In this document: positions 24,264 through 35,200 of the stretch, one piece after another
Layout of the letters: every line of letters begins with the position of its first letter
Position numbering within the stretch: position 1 is the stretch's first letter
Assembly (NCBI RefSeq): GCF_003073045.1
Contig: NC_037601.1
Location: 4,805,872-4,869,871, forward strand
Direction: 5' to 3'
From: Pomacea canaliculata
Lineage: Eukaryota; Mollusca; Gastropoda; Architaenioglossa; Ampullariidae
DNA length: 64,000 nucleotides
The notes under the pieces: model-generated
Databases searched by the model: none
Told to the model about the DNA's origin: nothing
The model's input: only the letters and a program-made list of their open reading frames with translations
Position numbers and translations under genes: made by a program

Positions 24264-27200
24264 ATGCGGTTGCTTCTTGTGCTGGTTGTGGTGACGGCGG
24301 TCACCGGGAAGAAGCTGCCAGAGTTTTTCCGTGAGAAGGATGGCAGCATTCGAGTTCTGGTGCCAGGTAAGTTGTCTTTGTCTTTCTCTCGGCAGATTTA
24401 TTAAGAAAACTAAACCATTAACGAATATCAGTGAACAATTGTTTAAACACTTTTTGATCGGTTCAGAGAGAAATGTCTGACGGTAACAGTATCTCGGGCA
24501 CTTGAAGATAAGGAAAGTAGGTTCGTACTGTGCAGGTGTGTGCTTACAGGTACCGCAAAGTTTTATTTTTTTCACTGAAGCAAGAGTATACTTTCAGATT
24601 TGAAGGACAGCCATGATGTTTCTCTTATTGTGGCCAACGAGGATTCCCAGGCGGCACCAGTGTCGCTGACTAAAACAGGTAAAACTTGCGTGTCTCAGCC
24701 TCGTGACTGACTTTCAGATGTATCTTATCTATCAGATATTGCCATGTACATTTAAATGAAACATTAGACAGAGGGAAAGAGGGAGAGAGGTCGACCCCGG
24801 CCTCCAGACCTGCGAGTATTATCAATGGCGATAACCATTCCTATTGTGGCAATGTGTAGAATCACTTCGTACTTCGTACGCACCTTTATTTTCTCCAACT
24901 CAAAAGATTGACAGGTAGAAATAAAAGTTATATATTTTAAAGGAAACAAAATGGTCTCCTACCAAAAACAAAGTTCCACTGTTCGAATGTTCAAGAAGAA
25001 AATGTCCTTTCATACAATACATCTAGATTTTCTTATCAAGAGCTATTAAATGATGGATAACTCGCCTGAGATATTATTCATCTTAAATTGCTCTTGACCT
25101 CTAGATGACGGACAATGGAAGGGTGTTCTCAACAAAGTGAAGACCAAACATGGCGGTGTTCTGAACTACGTGCTCCAGTACCACAAGTTCGACACACTTC
25201 ACCAGCTTGCGAGGTCTACTGAAGTCTTCAGTGAGTTGTGTCCATCTACACATTTATCCTACTACCCTAAAATAACCTGGATATTTCACTGGCTGTATTG
25301 TACCCTTGAGAAGGGGAACAAATTAGAATTCTTTTAGTCAGCAAAGATTAGGACAATGTGAAAGTGTCTGAGCAATTCAAAGAACAGTTGAATGCTGGAC
25401 ATTAAAATTAGTAAAGTCCACTGCGAACGTGGAGAGATGAGTGAATGAGAAAATAATCGTGGTTTTCAAAAATGAAAGAAGAATTGACCCGAAAGTAGCT
25501 CTGCTTGAGACTTTGTTGAACAAAATCTCATGTTTGCTCAGATTTACCGGAACTTCCACCAAGTCAACGGTTTTTGCAGAGGAGGGCTACGGTGGTTTTC
25601 TTCGACGACTTCAGTTCCGGTAAAGTGGACCCCAGCAAGTGGCAGCACGCCATCACAGGCGACGGTGGCGGGGTGGGTCTGACGAGGGTTGCTGACCTGT
25701 TAACATCTCCTGTAGTTAGTTTGACCTGTAGCCAGATCTTACAACTGAGTTCTGTCACTTACTACATTGTCTGATCTTTGGTTATAATTATGTAGCTACT
25801 TTATCACCTGTCGTCAGGTATGAACCTTTGACCTGAAGCTAGCTAAGTCAGCACCTTCTGCCAAGGCCAAAGGAATAGCAATCTGTGCATTTTACACACT
25901 TTCAGTGGTCTGAAAATATAACCTTGGACACAAAACGTTCGTGGATTGATAGATATTTTATCTCTTTTTTGTTTTCCGACGTCTGCAATTAAGAAAAAGT
26001 TAGGGTGTGGTTAAGGTCAAAAGGTGAAGATACTTATCTTTGACATGAAAGCTTCAGTAAGTCATACACAGATCATGCCTGATATTTTGAACATATAAGT
26101 GGGTGACTCACGCTCACACACGTACACACACAGTCACACACACCTACTAACACACACACATATATATATATTCTCTAGTGGCTGACTCACACACACACAC
26201 ACAGATTCTCTCAGAGGAAGGGAGCATGTCTAGAATCGAAAGCAGATAACAAATATACAGCCTGATTTTTGCTTCATTGTTTTATGAATCGTACGCAAAT
26301 ATTTATGTTTTGGATGTATTTGCATACATGTTTTGTGTTTATACAGAATGCATATGAATGTTCGTATTATGAGTGTGTGTGTGTGTGTGTTTTGTACGTG
26401 CGAATAAATGTTGTGCATGTATACACGTTTGTTGTTTTGATTCATGCTCGGAATTTGTGTTCACGTGGTTTTACTTTCTGATGTTTACGTATTGCTCACA
26501 GAATCATGAGTTCAACATGTACACACCGGAAGCAGCCAACAGCTACGTCAAAAATGGCGTCTTGTACATTCATCCCGTAAGTATGTTTGTACGCTTGTAC
26601 GCTTGTCCGCCATATTAACAAAGAAAGTCGTTTTCAGACGAGGCGTAACAGCTGTATGATGCAAATCAACTTCTACATAGGAAAACGATTTTAAAAAAGT
26701 TTTCTTTTGAACTTCTAAAGCGGGAACATATGATAGATATTTTGACTAAAGTTATTTGATGAAATTTCTGGAACATTTTGAATCTAATTACACGAGTTTA
26801 CTAGCGTCAGCTGTTTTTTTTTTTTGAGAAATAGTCCATTTAACATCTACAAAATAAAGAGAGAAGTAATGTTTACAATCTTAAAAAGAAACAATACTTT
26901 TAAGGTATCCGTGAGGATGATATAAAAGAATAAAAATCATTTGTTGCAGACGCTCACGGTTGATCGTTTTGGAGCAAATTTTTTAACTAACGGCAACCTG
27001 GATGTGAAAGGTTAGTAGTAAATACTTTATGTATAGATACAAGCAAACAGTTTATAACAATACTGAGCATTCCTTGTGTCCCTATGTCTACAAAATGCGA
27101 ACTTTTTTAAATGTTTAGAATATTTCAATGGACACATCTGCTATGATGTTATTGCTATCCGCTGCAGAAAGAAACTCAAAAGTTTCTGTGCAAGATGGCC

Positions 27201-29626
27201 GCAAGTGAATAGAGAAGCCGACAGAGAAAGGCTGTGAGTAATCAGGAATTGCAGAACGACAGAATCATTATCTTAGAGAGAAATGTGTTAATTTGGGGTT
27301 CAAACACACACAGACACGTGATATTATGTAAAGAAACAGCAAATGGAGGTAGCGGTGTTTAATATTCAAATATTTGTGTGGTAAATAACGCAAAGTAGTG
27401 TGTGTGTGTGTGTGCATGTCTGCATGCGTGCTTCGTTTGTGTGTCTATATTATCTAGTAACAACTATCCGAGGTTAGTGTCAAGTGTTAACCTGATGGAA
27501 ATGATTGTCTGATAATAGCTATCTGGGGGTCCTGCACGGACAATGCAAGAAGTGGCTGCCATCTGCAAGGACACAGCATCCCACCCATCATGTCCGCCAA
27601 GCTCAGCAGCACGCAGCACATCCGGTACGGCAAGATCGAGGTCGTCGCTAAGCTGCCGAAGGGCGATTGGCTGTGGCCTGGTCAGTTATTTTTGAAGCAT
27701 GAATCTTTATCAGCCACCACAAACATACATTTTTCCTTTGCTAATTTTGACTAGTAATGTTCCTTTAACAGGGACACGTGACCAAAGTGTGTTAACCCCT
27801 TGTTGTCCTTTCCAGCGATTTGGCTGTTGCCCAGTGAGTGGCACTACGGCGGGTGGCCGGCGTCCGGGGAGATCGACATCATGGAGGCGAGAGGTAAGCA
27901 CTGGACTTGTCTAAGGTAGAATTGTCGACATCAAAGCTGGCTGATGGTGTCTTCATTTCTATTTCACAGAAGTGATACGAGGAGTAGCCTTGGATACCTT
28001 TTCCATAACTTCGCAAGAAAGACCTAGCAAATACTGTCGTCCAATGCCTTCCTTGCAAATGAGTGGAGAGGGAAAGGTCAAAGTGTGTGTGGTTTGCAGG
28101 CAACCTTCACTACCACTCCCCTGAGGGCTGGACGATGGGGGCTGACGTGGACTACTCCACGGTGCACTATGGGCCTGCCTGGAACAACAAGAGATCTTTT
28201 GGAAGCCCCTAGTGAGTACCTAGTCCTGCAATCACTACTTCAGTTCCAACCAAAGTGATTCTAAACATTCTACTCTTGCATTGCAGGACTAGTGGGGTGC
28301 CCTCCACCCCTAATGATAGGATAAAGTTCAATGCAAGATAAATATTTGCCAAGTGTGGATGGATATTCGGCGTAAGAGATACATTTCTTTACACATGCCC
28401 CGTTAAGAAGGAATACAAAATAGCAGACGACAGGATTCTACAGGATACGTTATGTTGTCAAGACTACAGCCAATAGGATAGCAGGAACTATTTGTTAATT
28501 AGGTGTGTCTGTGTACAAACGTGATGTCACGAATGTGACCACTTTCATAATTTTTTTTAAAGTCCAAAGTTTTCAGTGTTAAGAAAAAGCGAGGGTCTAT
28601 ACTTTGTTTCAGCACTTTAAGAGGAACAACATTGGGTGATGCTTATCATACCTTCTGGATTGACTGGACCCAAAACTATATCAAGTAAGACAACAAACTT
28701 ATATTTGCAGTATGGCGCAAGTTGCATGCACCATGTGCTGTTAATAACACATTAGTAACTATTGGCCATTTTCTACGTATCACTTATAAAGCTATTTATT
28801 ATTGATGATGCTACAAATCTCCTTTGTATATCAACATCTACACTTCCTCCCCGGAAAAAAAATTTTAAATGCGATTTATGACAAATTCCAAACACAGAAA
28901 ATAGAGAAGATCTCCAATTCTGAAAATAAATATATTTTTGTGAAATTGTTTAATGGGAAGAGGGTACCTAAATTTGTTGTTAGCAGTACAGAAATCAAGG
29001 ACAGCCACTTGTCTTGCGTGTAGTCAAGGAAACAGTTTTGTGGCATCTAGGAATATTTTTGCCGAGTGAGATGTGCGCCCATGTGGATGCGTGTGATTGG
29101 GAGGTTGCACGAAGCGAGCATCACAGCGATTGTACGCACCATCGTGCTTTGAGTGTTTTGTCAACTGGAGGGTCTGTATTTTTCTAGGATCGGCGTGGAT
29201 GACCACACCTCCATAGCCCACAACACTCCCGCTGCCGGCTACTGGCACGAGGGGCAGTTCTCTGGGACCAACATTTGGGCCAATGGAGGCAAGGATGCGC
29301 CCTTCGACAGACCAGTAAGTCAGGACAAATATTTTCATGTAGAAAATGGTCCTTTTGGTCAAATAGTTAACCTGTCTTTCGTGAGATGAACAACTTACAC
29401 TTTACACCTGTCCTCACAGTTTTACCTGATCCTCAACGTGGCTGTGGGAGGGACCTGGTTCAACCACGCCAACGCCAACCAGCCCTACGCCCAGCCCTGG
29501 TCAGACGGAGGTTCGGACGCCGCCATGCGAACGGCCTTCTGGGACGCGCGCCATCTGTGGCAGGCCACGTGGCATGGCGATGACGTGGCCATGAAGGTCC
29601 GCTCTGTGAAGATGACTCAGTACTAG
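24264..29626 (+). CDS. Secreted GH16 beta-1,3-glucanase / beta-1,3-glucan-binding protein, paralogue 2
   Basis: Same twelve-exon plan as paralogue 1: 24264-24366, 24598-24678, 25105-25230, 25542-25672, 26502-26576, 26950-27010, 27519-27680, 27816-27893, 28100-28211, 28613-28684, 29188-29314 and 29420-29626; 444 residues. The signal peptide, CBM39-like N-terminal region and [10 protein letters not shown] motif (E265, D267, E270) are intact. It differs from paralogue 1 at about 22 residues. Four of these lie just before the catalytic motif (IWLLPSEWHYGG against [12 protein letters not shown]), and six lie in the last exon. No stop or frameshift is seen, so both genes appear functional. The 5' flank differs from paralogue 1 and adds a small upstream ORF, so expression may differ. 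Confidence 0.95.
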
Positions 29627-29702
29627 TGGCACGTGGAGCTGCTGGACCACTGGAAAACATTTTAAGGCTTTCGAAAAATTTCCTTAATTGTATGATTGAA
29701 TT

Positions 29703-29708
29703 AATAAA
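29703..29708 (+). terminator. Polyadenylation signal, GH16 gene 2
   Basis: AATAAA 77 bp after the stop codon, at the position conserved with gene 1. Confidence 0.8.
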
Positions 29709-30550
29709 CCATTGAAAAGTTGATTCGTGGGATTACGAGGATGTGAGACGAATCCGGATACAGGGTTTAGCTTTTTTTTTGGACTTGTGCTAGCAGCGAG
29801 GTCAAAGGTATCTAACGGTTGAAGAGTTTAACGGTATGTGGACATTTCTCTTTCTGTGATGTGGGGAGGGGAAGTGAGCAAGGGAGTGAGCGAGCAAACG
29901 CACAAATCGTTCTTGCTTTAAAAAAAAATAAAAAAAAAATAACACAGCAGGTTTGTGACAAAGGTACTGATAAAAATCTGAAAATCGGAAATCGATGACT
30001 ACCAGAAACGTCGTCAAATGATGCATGTGTTGTAATAATTGATGATTTAACCATTTAAACCTTTAAACATTTACTTTGAGATATTAACTTGCCTGTTTGT
30101 GATGCCGAGAGAAATCAGTTTGCTTTAAATGGCGATGTAGATGATCTTTCAAGCCACTTGGAGTCGTCCTTAATCTCCCAGTCTTGACCCAGTTTTATCC
30201 CAAAATCTGTTCCTCAATATCCCAGCGGGAACGATTTAGCTGCTAAGTTATCCCCTAGCTGCAGTTTGATGACGAGGTTGCTGTAGTAGTCAAGTTTTTA
30301 GGGATAAACTGGGATAAAAGACACTTAAAAAAAAGGGAGAGGTAATGACCAAGTAAGAGGTAGAAATAAATGTCGAGACGGAATATTTGTGTCAATGCTT
30401 AAACAATGAAAATAATAATCAGGATGTTTGTGTAGCGTGTGGCCAGGCTCTCCTCACTCCGCAAAACCAGGCATTGACTGTGGAATACAATAGATAAGGG
30501 AAGAATAATAAATAATATGTATCCCCTCCCCTTTAACTCTCTCTTACTGA

Positions 30551-30579
<29 letters not shown>
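30551..30579. repeat. (AC)n microsatellite
   Basis: About 14 uninterrupted AC units. The surrounding 29910-30820 holds no gene that I can see. Confidence 0.95.
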
Positions 30580-30581
<2 letters not shown>

Positions 30582-30822
30582 TTAATTACTTATAATATCA
30601 CGCTGGTTGTTATTTATCGATATCCAGAATCGATGACAATCTCATTATCGTGTCATGCACTTTATGATAAAGTCTTATATAGTCCTCATTTTATGTAAGT
30701 TCACGTTTCAAAAACAATTTGACACGAATCCTCTTCTGTTATACCGCATAATATAATATATTAACTCTATGAAGACGGAAGAGCTAGAGGCAGTTTTACA
30801 CACTGGTACGCATGATTTTTAA

Positions 30823-31106
30823 CGTTTTTCAAAATATTATAAAAAAGAAACTAAAACAGCTAGAAGAATAATTCAAATTGATAATGATAGATCAAACTTT
30901 GTAAAATAGGAACAATCCTACCTGAAAATTGCTTGAGAGCTCACTTTTATTATTGTAATCCATACAAAATCGGGTAGATGAAGTAAAAAAATTTTTCCAG
31001 CACGTTACACACGAATTTTACCGATTTTCAAAAAATTATAAAAAACCCCCCTAAAACAGCTAGAAGAATAATTCAAATTGATAATGATAGATCAAAATGT
31101 CTAAAA
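30823..31106. repeat. Pair of direct repeats of about 85-90 bp
   Basis: Copies at about 30823-30912 and 31022-31106 share a long core beginning ACAGCTAGAAGAATAATTC. The second copy runs into the ATG of the open frame at 31097. About 110 bp separate the copies. No terminal inverted repeats are obvious. Confidence 0.75.
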
Positions 31107-31411
31107 TAGGATCTTTGAAAACCAAAAAGAAATGCACACACATTGTTCTTGTACTTAGAAATTCACAAATTATGCCAGAATTCCGAGATCCGTCTCGCCA
31201 TTTTTTTCAAGAAGGGTTACTCTGGGAAATTGACGATAGTTCAGTCAAAACAGAGTACCATCCCTTTACAAGGGAAGTAATTGTATTTAGAAATGCACAA
31301 GCTATCGTAACTAAGCGATTTCCTTACGAAAAAAAGCGCTGTAAACGCCAAATAAAAAAAAAAAAAAAATGTAAAAACACGGCGGTTATTTTCGCCCGCC
31401 GCTCCCAATGA
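31097..31411 (+). CDS. Unrecognised 104-codon open frame
   Basis: The frame starts with ATG at the edge of a direct repeat and ends in a Lys-rich tail. It contains two loosely similar segments (VLRNSQIMPEF and VFRNAQAIVTK), which could reflect an internal duplication. There is no signal peptide or membrane segment. I recognise no family, and the poly-A tract inside makes chance or a transposon origin quite possible. It ends at the edge of the CpG-rich start of the HtrL/YibB-like gene. Confidence 0.2.
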   Translation: MSKIGSLKTKKKCTHIVLVLRNSQIMPEFRDPSRHFFQEGLLWEIDDSSVKTEYHPFTREVIVFRNAQAIVTKRFPYEKKRCKRQIKKKKKCKNTAVIFARRSQ

Positions 31412-31624
31412 GAATCTGCGCGCGGGCCTACAAAAATATCCGCCGCGCCGGCATTGTATGTTGTAAGACGTTGTCGTTCTTCAGAACACACTTCTTACCT
31501 TCTTGAATATGGACGAGTCCAGGAATAGCACCACCAGCAGCTGTCGCATCATCCACGCCACCTGGAGAATGAGCCGCGATACCAGAGCAGCTTCTGTCAA
31601 CTAATAAGAGAACCGAGGTGACTG
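31380..31624 (+). promoter_or_regulatory. CpG-rich promoter and untranslated first exon of the HtrL/YibB-like gene
   Basis: A local CpG-rich patch (GCGCGCGGGCC near 31417, CCGCCGCGCCGGC near 31440) precedes a stretch ending in a good splice donor, ACTG/GTGAGT, after 31624. The stretch holds a 31-codon upstream ORF (31509-31604, starting MDESRNSTTSS) but no long frame. It can splice to an acceptor before the coding exon, at 32178 or 32219. The assignment is inference from position, CpG content and donor. Confidence 0.5.
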
Positions 31625-31775
31625 GTGAGTACTGAACACATTTTAAGGTATAATGTATTTCAATGAGAAAGGCAAATGAAGAAAAAAGTAGTAGCTGGTG
31701 TAAATGAGATCAATGTTGGGGAAAAAGACTCCTATTTCATGTTCAGCCCCGATACTTATTTTCCTTATCCTCGAA

Positions 31776-32040
31776 CATTCTAGACCTCCCTCGCAACAAA
31801 GACAGTTTGCTTTGTACATTATAATCGTGCTGAGCATTGTAGTATCTAGATGCAGAACATTCTAGAATCTAGATGCAATCTGGAACATCATATCCTCGCA
31901 CAGACATTCTACTTTGTCGCAACAAAGACATTCTACCTTGTACATGACTGCAGTGCTGAACATTCTAGAATCTAGATGCAAATCTACAACATCATCCACC
32001 CCCCGCGGCAAAGACATTCTACTTTGTACTCTACTAGAGT
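31776..32040. repeat. Minisatellite with units of about 115 bp
   Basis: Two and a half imperfect units share GACATTCTACTTTGT and ATTCTAGAATCTAGATGCA. The array lies between the presumed untranslated exon and the first coding exon of the HtrL/YibB-like gene. Confidence 0.7.
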
Positions 32041-32221
32041 GCTACATATACATATATGAGGATTGAGTATGTTGAAACATTCGTGTGTTACAGGATAAAA
32101 GATATTTTCATTAGCTTGCAAGTGTCGCTGAAGTTCAGGTTATTTTGCAAAACCACAAAACAATGTCCTGTTGTCTAGGATTGAAAATGATCTCCCTTGA
32201 GTGAACACATCATCTTCAGTC

Positions 32222-35200
32222 ATGGCGTGGACTGTATCGCACAAATACAAGGCCATCTCAGTGCTGTGCATCATTCTTTTCTGCTTGTCCATCCTCTATG
32301 GGGAAATTTTCTTATCCAAGGTAAAATATTTCTTTACAATTCGTCACCATTTTCTGTGAAACTATCATTTACCAATGTGCTTTATTTCTATGCAATGCAT
32401 TCAGAGAAAAGTGTTTGTGTGGGATTTTTTTCTGAATGGTCTTTCCCTGAACATCATGGATTGACTAGTCCATTCCAACAACTGTTGCGCGGTTATATCA
32501 GTTCCACATAGACATGTGCTTCAACACTTTACTGCGATATCTGTTTTGTGAGGATTTGGACACTTTCATCACGATTTTATCTATGTTTCTAACTATTATC
32601 TATCTGCTCTAGTCCAACGAGTTTCCGGTCTGTAGATCTGTCTCATCTATAAATGTCATCCGACATAAGAACGACTTGGCATTTCCATTTTCGTCTTCGT
32701 GTTTCTTGTGATTGTAATGTGCGGTAACTAGGATACCGCGCTAACATTATATACAATCGAAACACACTTTTTGGACATACTTTGTGTGCAGGTTTATGTC
32801 TGTTGATCTTCCCCTCTCAGTTTGTTTGCTGACATAATTTGGACTGAGTCCATATGTGTGCTTTGTGCATTTTGTGTCTTACTTTGTGTTTCTCTTCTCA
32901 GGCTCATTCAGGCTTAGGTCAAAATATATATTCGTATGTGCTTCACAGATGCTAATACAGTAGAACCTCGGTTAACGAACTTAATCCGTTCTGGAAAGCT
33001 GTTCGTTATCAGAAATGTTCGTTATCCGAAACAATTTTTTCCATAAGAAATAAAGGAAATAGATTTAATTGGTTCCCAGCCCCTGTTGACTCGCTAATAT
33101 TTGAAAGTTACAGGCTATATAGGTATTTGTTTTAATAAGAACAGTTATAATGCTATATAAATGGAGTTAAATAAACATAAAAACATTAACGAAAGCATTT
33201 AAACATCGGAAAACTTGCCGTTTTGACGGCGTGGTTGGAAGCAGGTGCGGAGAGGAAGGGGTGGAATTACTGCTTTGATTCCCCCTCCATGAGCACAAGT
33301 GACATTATAAAGTCGGGGGTGACTTCCCTTTTCTGTAGCTTTGAGGTTAAAGGAAAAAACTTGTCCAGTGTCTGTTCCTTCTGCCTTTTTTGTAAAACTC
33401 TTGGGTAATACGACATCACATATCCGACAGACGCATGCCACCTTCATACTTTGAAATCATTTCCTTTTTCAATTCAATTGTTGGCCGCTTCCTTGTCATT
33501 ACCTCACTACTATTGCTCTTAATCTTCTTTGGAGCCATGATTGAGGATTATCTTATTAAAATAAAGCACAAAAATCACTAAATAAGAAGGATGCACATAG
33601 ATAAGGAACGACTGATCTCGAGCGCGAATGATGACATGCTGGTCGGTCACGTGTGGTTCACGTGGCTGTTCGTTATCCGAAATTTTGTTCGCTATCCGAG
33701 ACAAACTTTTAACGAAATAGATGTACTATTTGGATAGGATAGTGTCATGTTTATCAATAACAATGACGTGTATAGGTGGACTGGTTTTTCTATTATTAAA
33801 CACAACATTCTACAAAACCTTCAACGTTTTCCACATGAACAGACATGAAAATAGACAAGATTCAAATTGATTCTACTCTTTATTAGATTCTAAGCAGTTT
33901 CATTTTTGCCTTTAATCCCTTTAATTGGTTGGTGAGTGAGTGACCAATGGCATCCCTCGTTGTGTGTGTCTGTGCGAATTTCAAAGTGAAATAGGGAACG
34001 GAGAAGGAGAAAGACACTTTTCGGCACGACATCACAGTGGACGGAGCAACTGGTCAGCAGTCGAAGCGACTTCAGCATCTCTAACGCCAGCTTCACTTAT
34101 ACCTCGAGACCGGGTCTTAAGCCAAGAGGACAAGACTCGGGAGGAAGGACGCTTAATGTGGTTAGAGAACCTTGAGCAAGGGGGGTAATCAGTGACGAGG
34201 AACTGTTAGGACTGCCTGCTGTCGCTTTGGAAAGCAAAGGACTACGTGACCAGAGCTTGCACTCCCTTTGAGAGGACTTAGAGGACTTGCACTACCTGTG
34301 AGAGGACTTGGACTTGCACTACCTGTGAGAGGACTTGCACTACCTGTGAGAGGACTTGGACTTGGACTACCTGTGAGAGGACTTGGACTTGCACTACCTG
34401 TGAGAGGACTTGCACTACCTGTGAGAGGACTTGGATTTGTTCTACCTGTGAGAGGACTTGGACTTGCACTACTGTGAGAGGACTTGCACTATCTGTGAGA
34501 GGACTTGGACTACCTGTGAAAGGACTTGCACTATCTATGAGAGGACTTGCACTACCTGTGAGAGGTAGACGTTCGACGCCAAGGCCAGAAGTCGTCGTTC
34601 TCAAAGAAGGAGAACGTCTGGTGGGTTCGCCGCACTCCAAAGAGCCGGAGACCTTTGCACCAAGGTGGTGTTCGTTCGGCGGTTGTACGTGGCATTGCAA
34701 TCGTTGAAGACATCACGTGTATTTCCATGGACTGGGACAGGCTCGACTCTGTGTCGTCGGCAGAGCAGTCGTCGCTCTCTGACGTGGCGGAGCAACACTT
34801 TCGAGGGGAACAGCAGGGGTAGGGGCTTGAGAACCGCGTAGTGAGCTGTGTGATCGACATGTGAGTATTGCACGGATGGCCTCCCCTGCAACTTATGTTG
34901 ACATGGGTAGTACGAGTTAGGACTAACTATTGCCCACATGTCCGGTTCCCCTGGGCCAGCATTCACGTTTACGGCTAAAAAAACCGCTTATCTCTTGCGA
35001 GGTTCTCCGATTGTTAATCTTCGCGAACCTAAACAATCAATGTGACTAAACTGGAAGCTTTGCATACTCCTGTCTCGTTCAAGTACTTACATGGAAAGAA
35101 TCACAAGTTCGTGTAAATACGAATATAAATCTAAAATCTTATTTACAAGATGACGCGTTTACTTACTGACCCATAATTCCAGGTCTTTCGTGTCATTTTG

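Larger units (their letters stand above)
17958..29900 (+). repeat. Tandem segmental duplication, unit 2
   Basis: Direct copy of 5032-17412. It starts with a copy of the MTG 3' UTR end, including AATAAA at 18083-18088, and ends after the second GH16 gene. It lacks the segment corresponding to about 7050-7675. It carries extra sequence at about 20522-20888, a different proximal promoter at about 23816-24110, extra sequence in intron 2 (about 24771-25040) and extra sequence in intron 10 (about 28780-29045). Confidence 0.93.

Noticed and set aside
5032-29900. Uncollapsed haplotypes mistaken for tandem duplication
   Set aside because: The units differ by large indels, different promoters and about 5 percent of residues, and sit in series with unique junctions. 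I keep it as a formal alternative but think it unlikely.
30551-30579. CRISPR-like or phage-type repeat arrays
   Set aside because: All arrays in the window are microsatellites or minisatellites of a eukaryotic genome, without spacer structure or cas genes.
34278-34700. A 140-codon minus-strand frame rich in SQVVQV
   Set aside because: It comes from the minisatellite whose units are multiples of three; there is no start context, domain or splice support.
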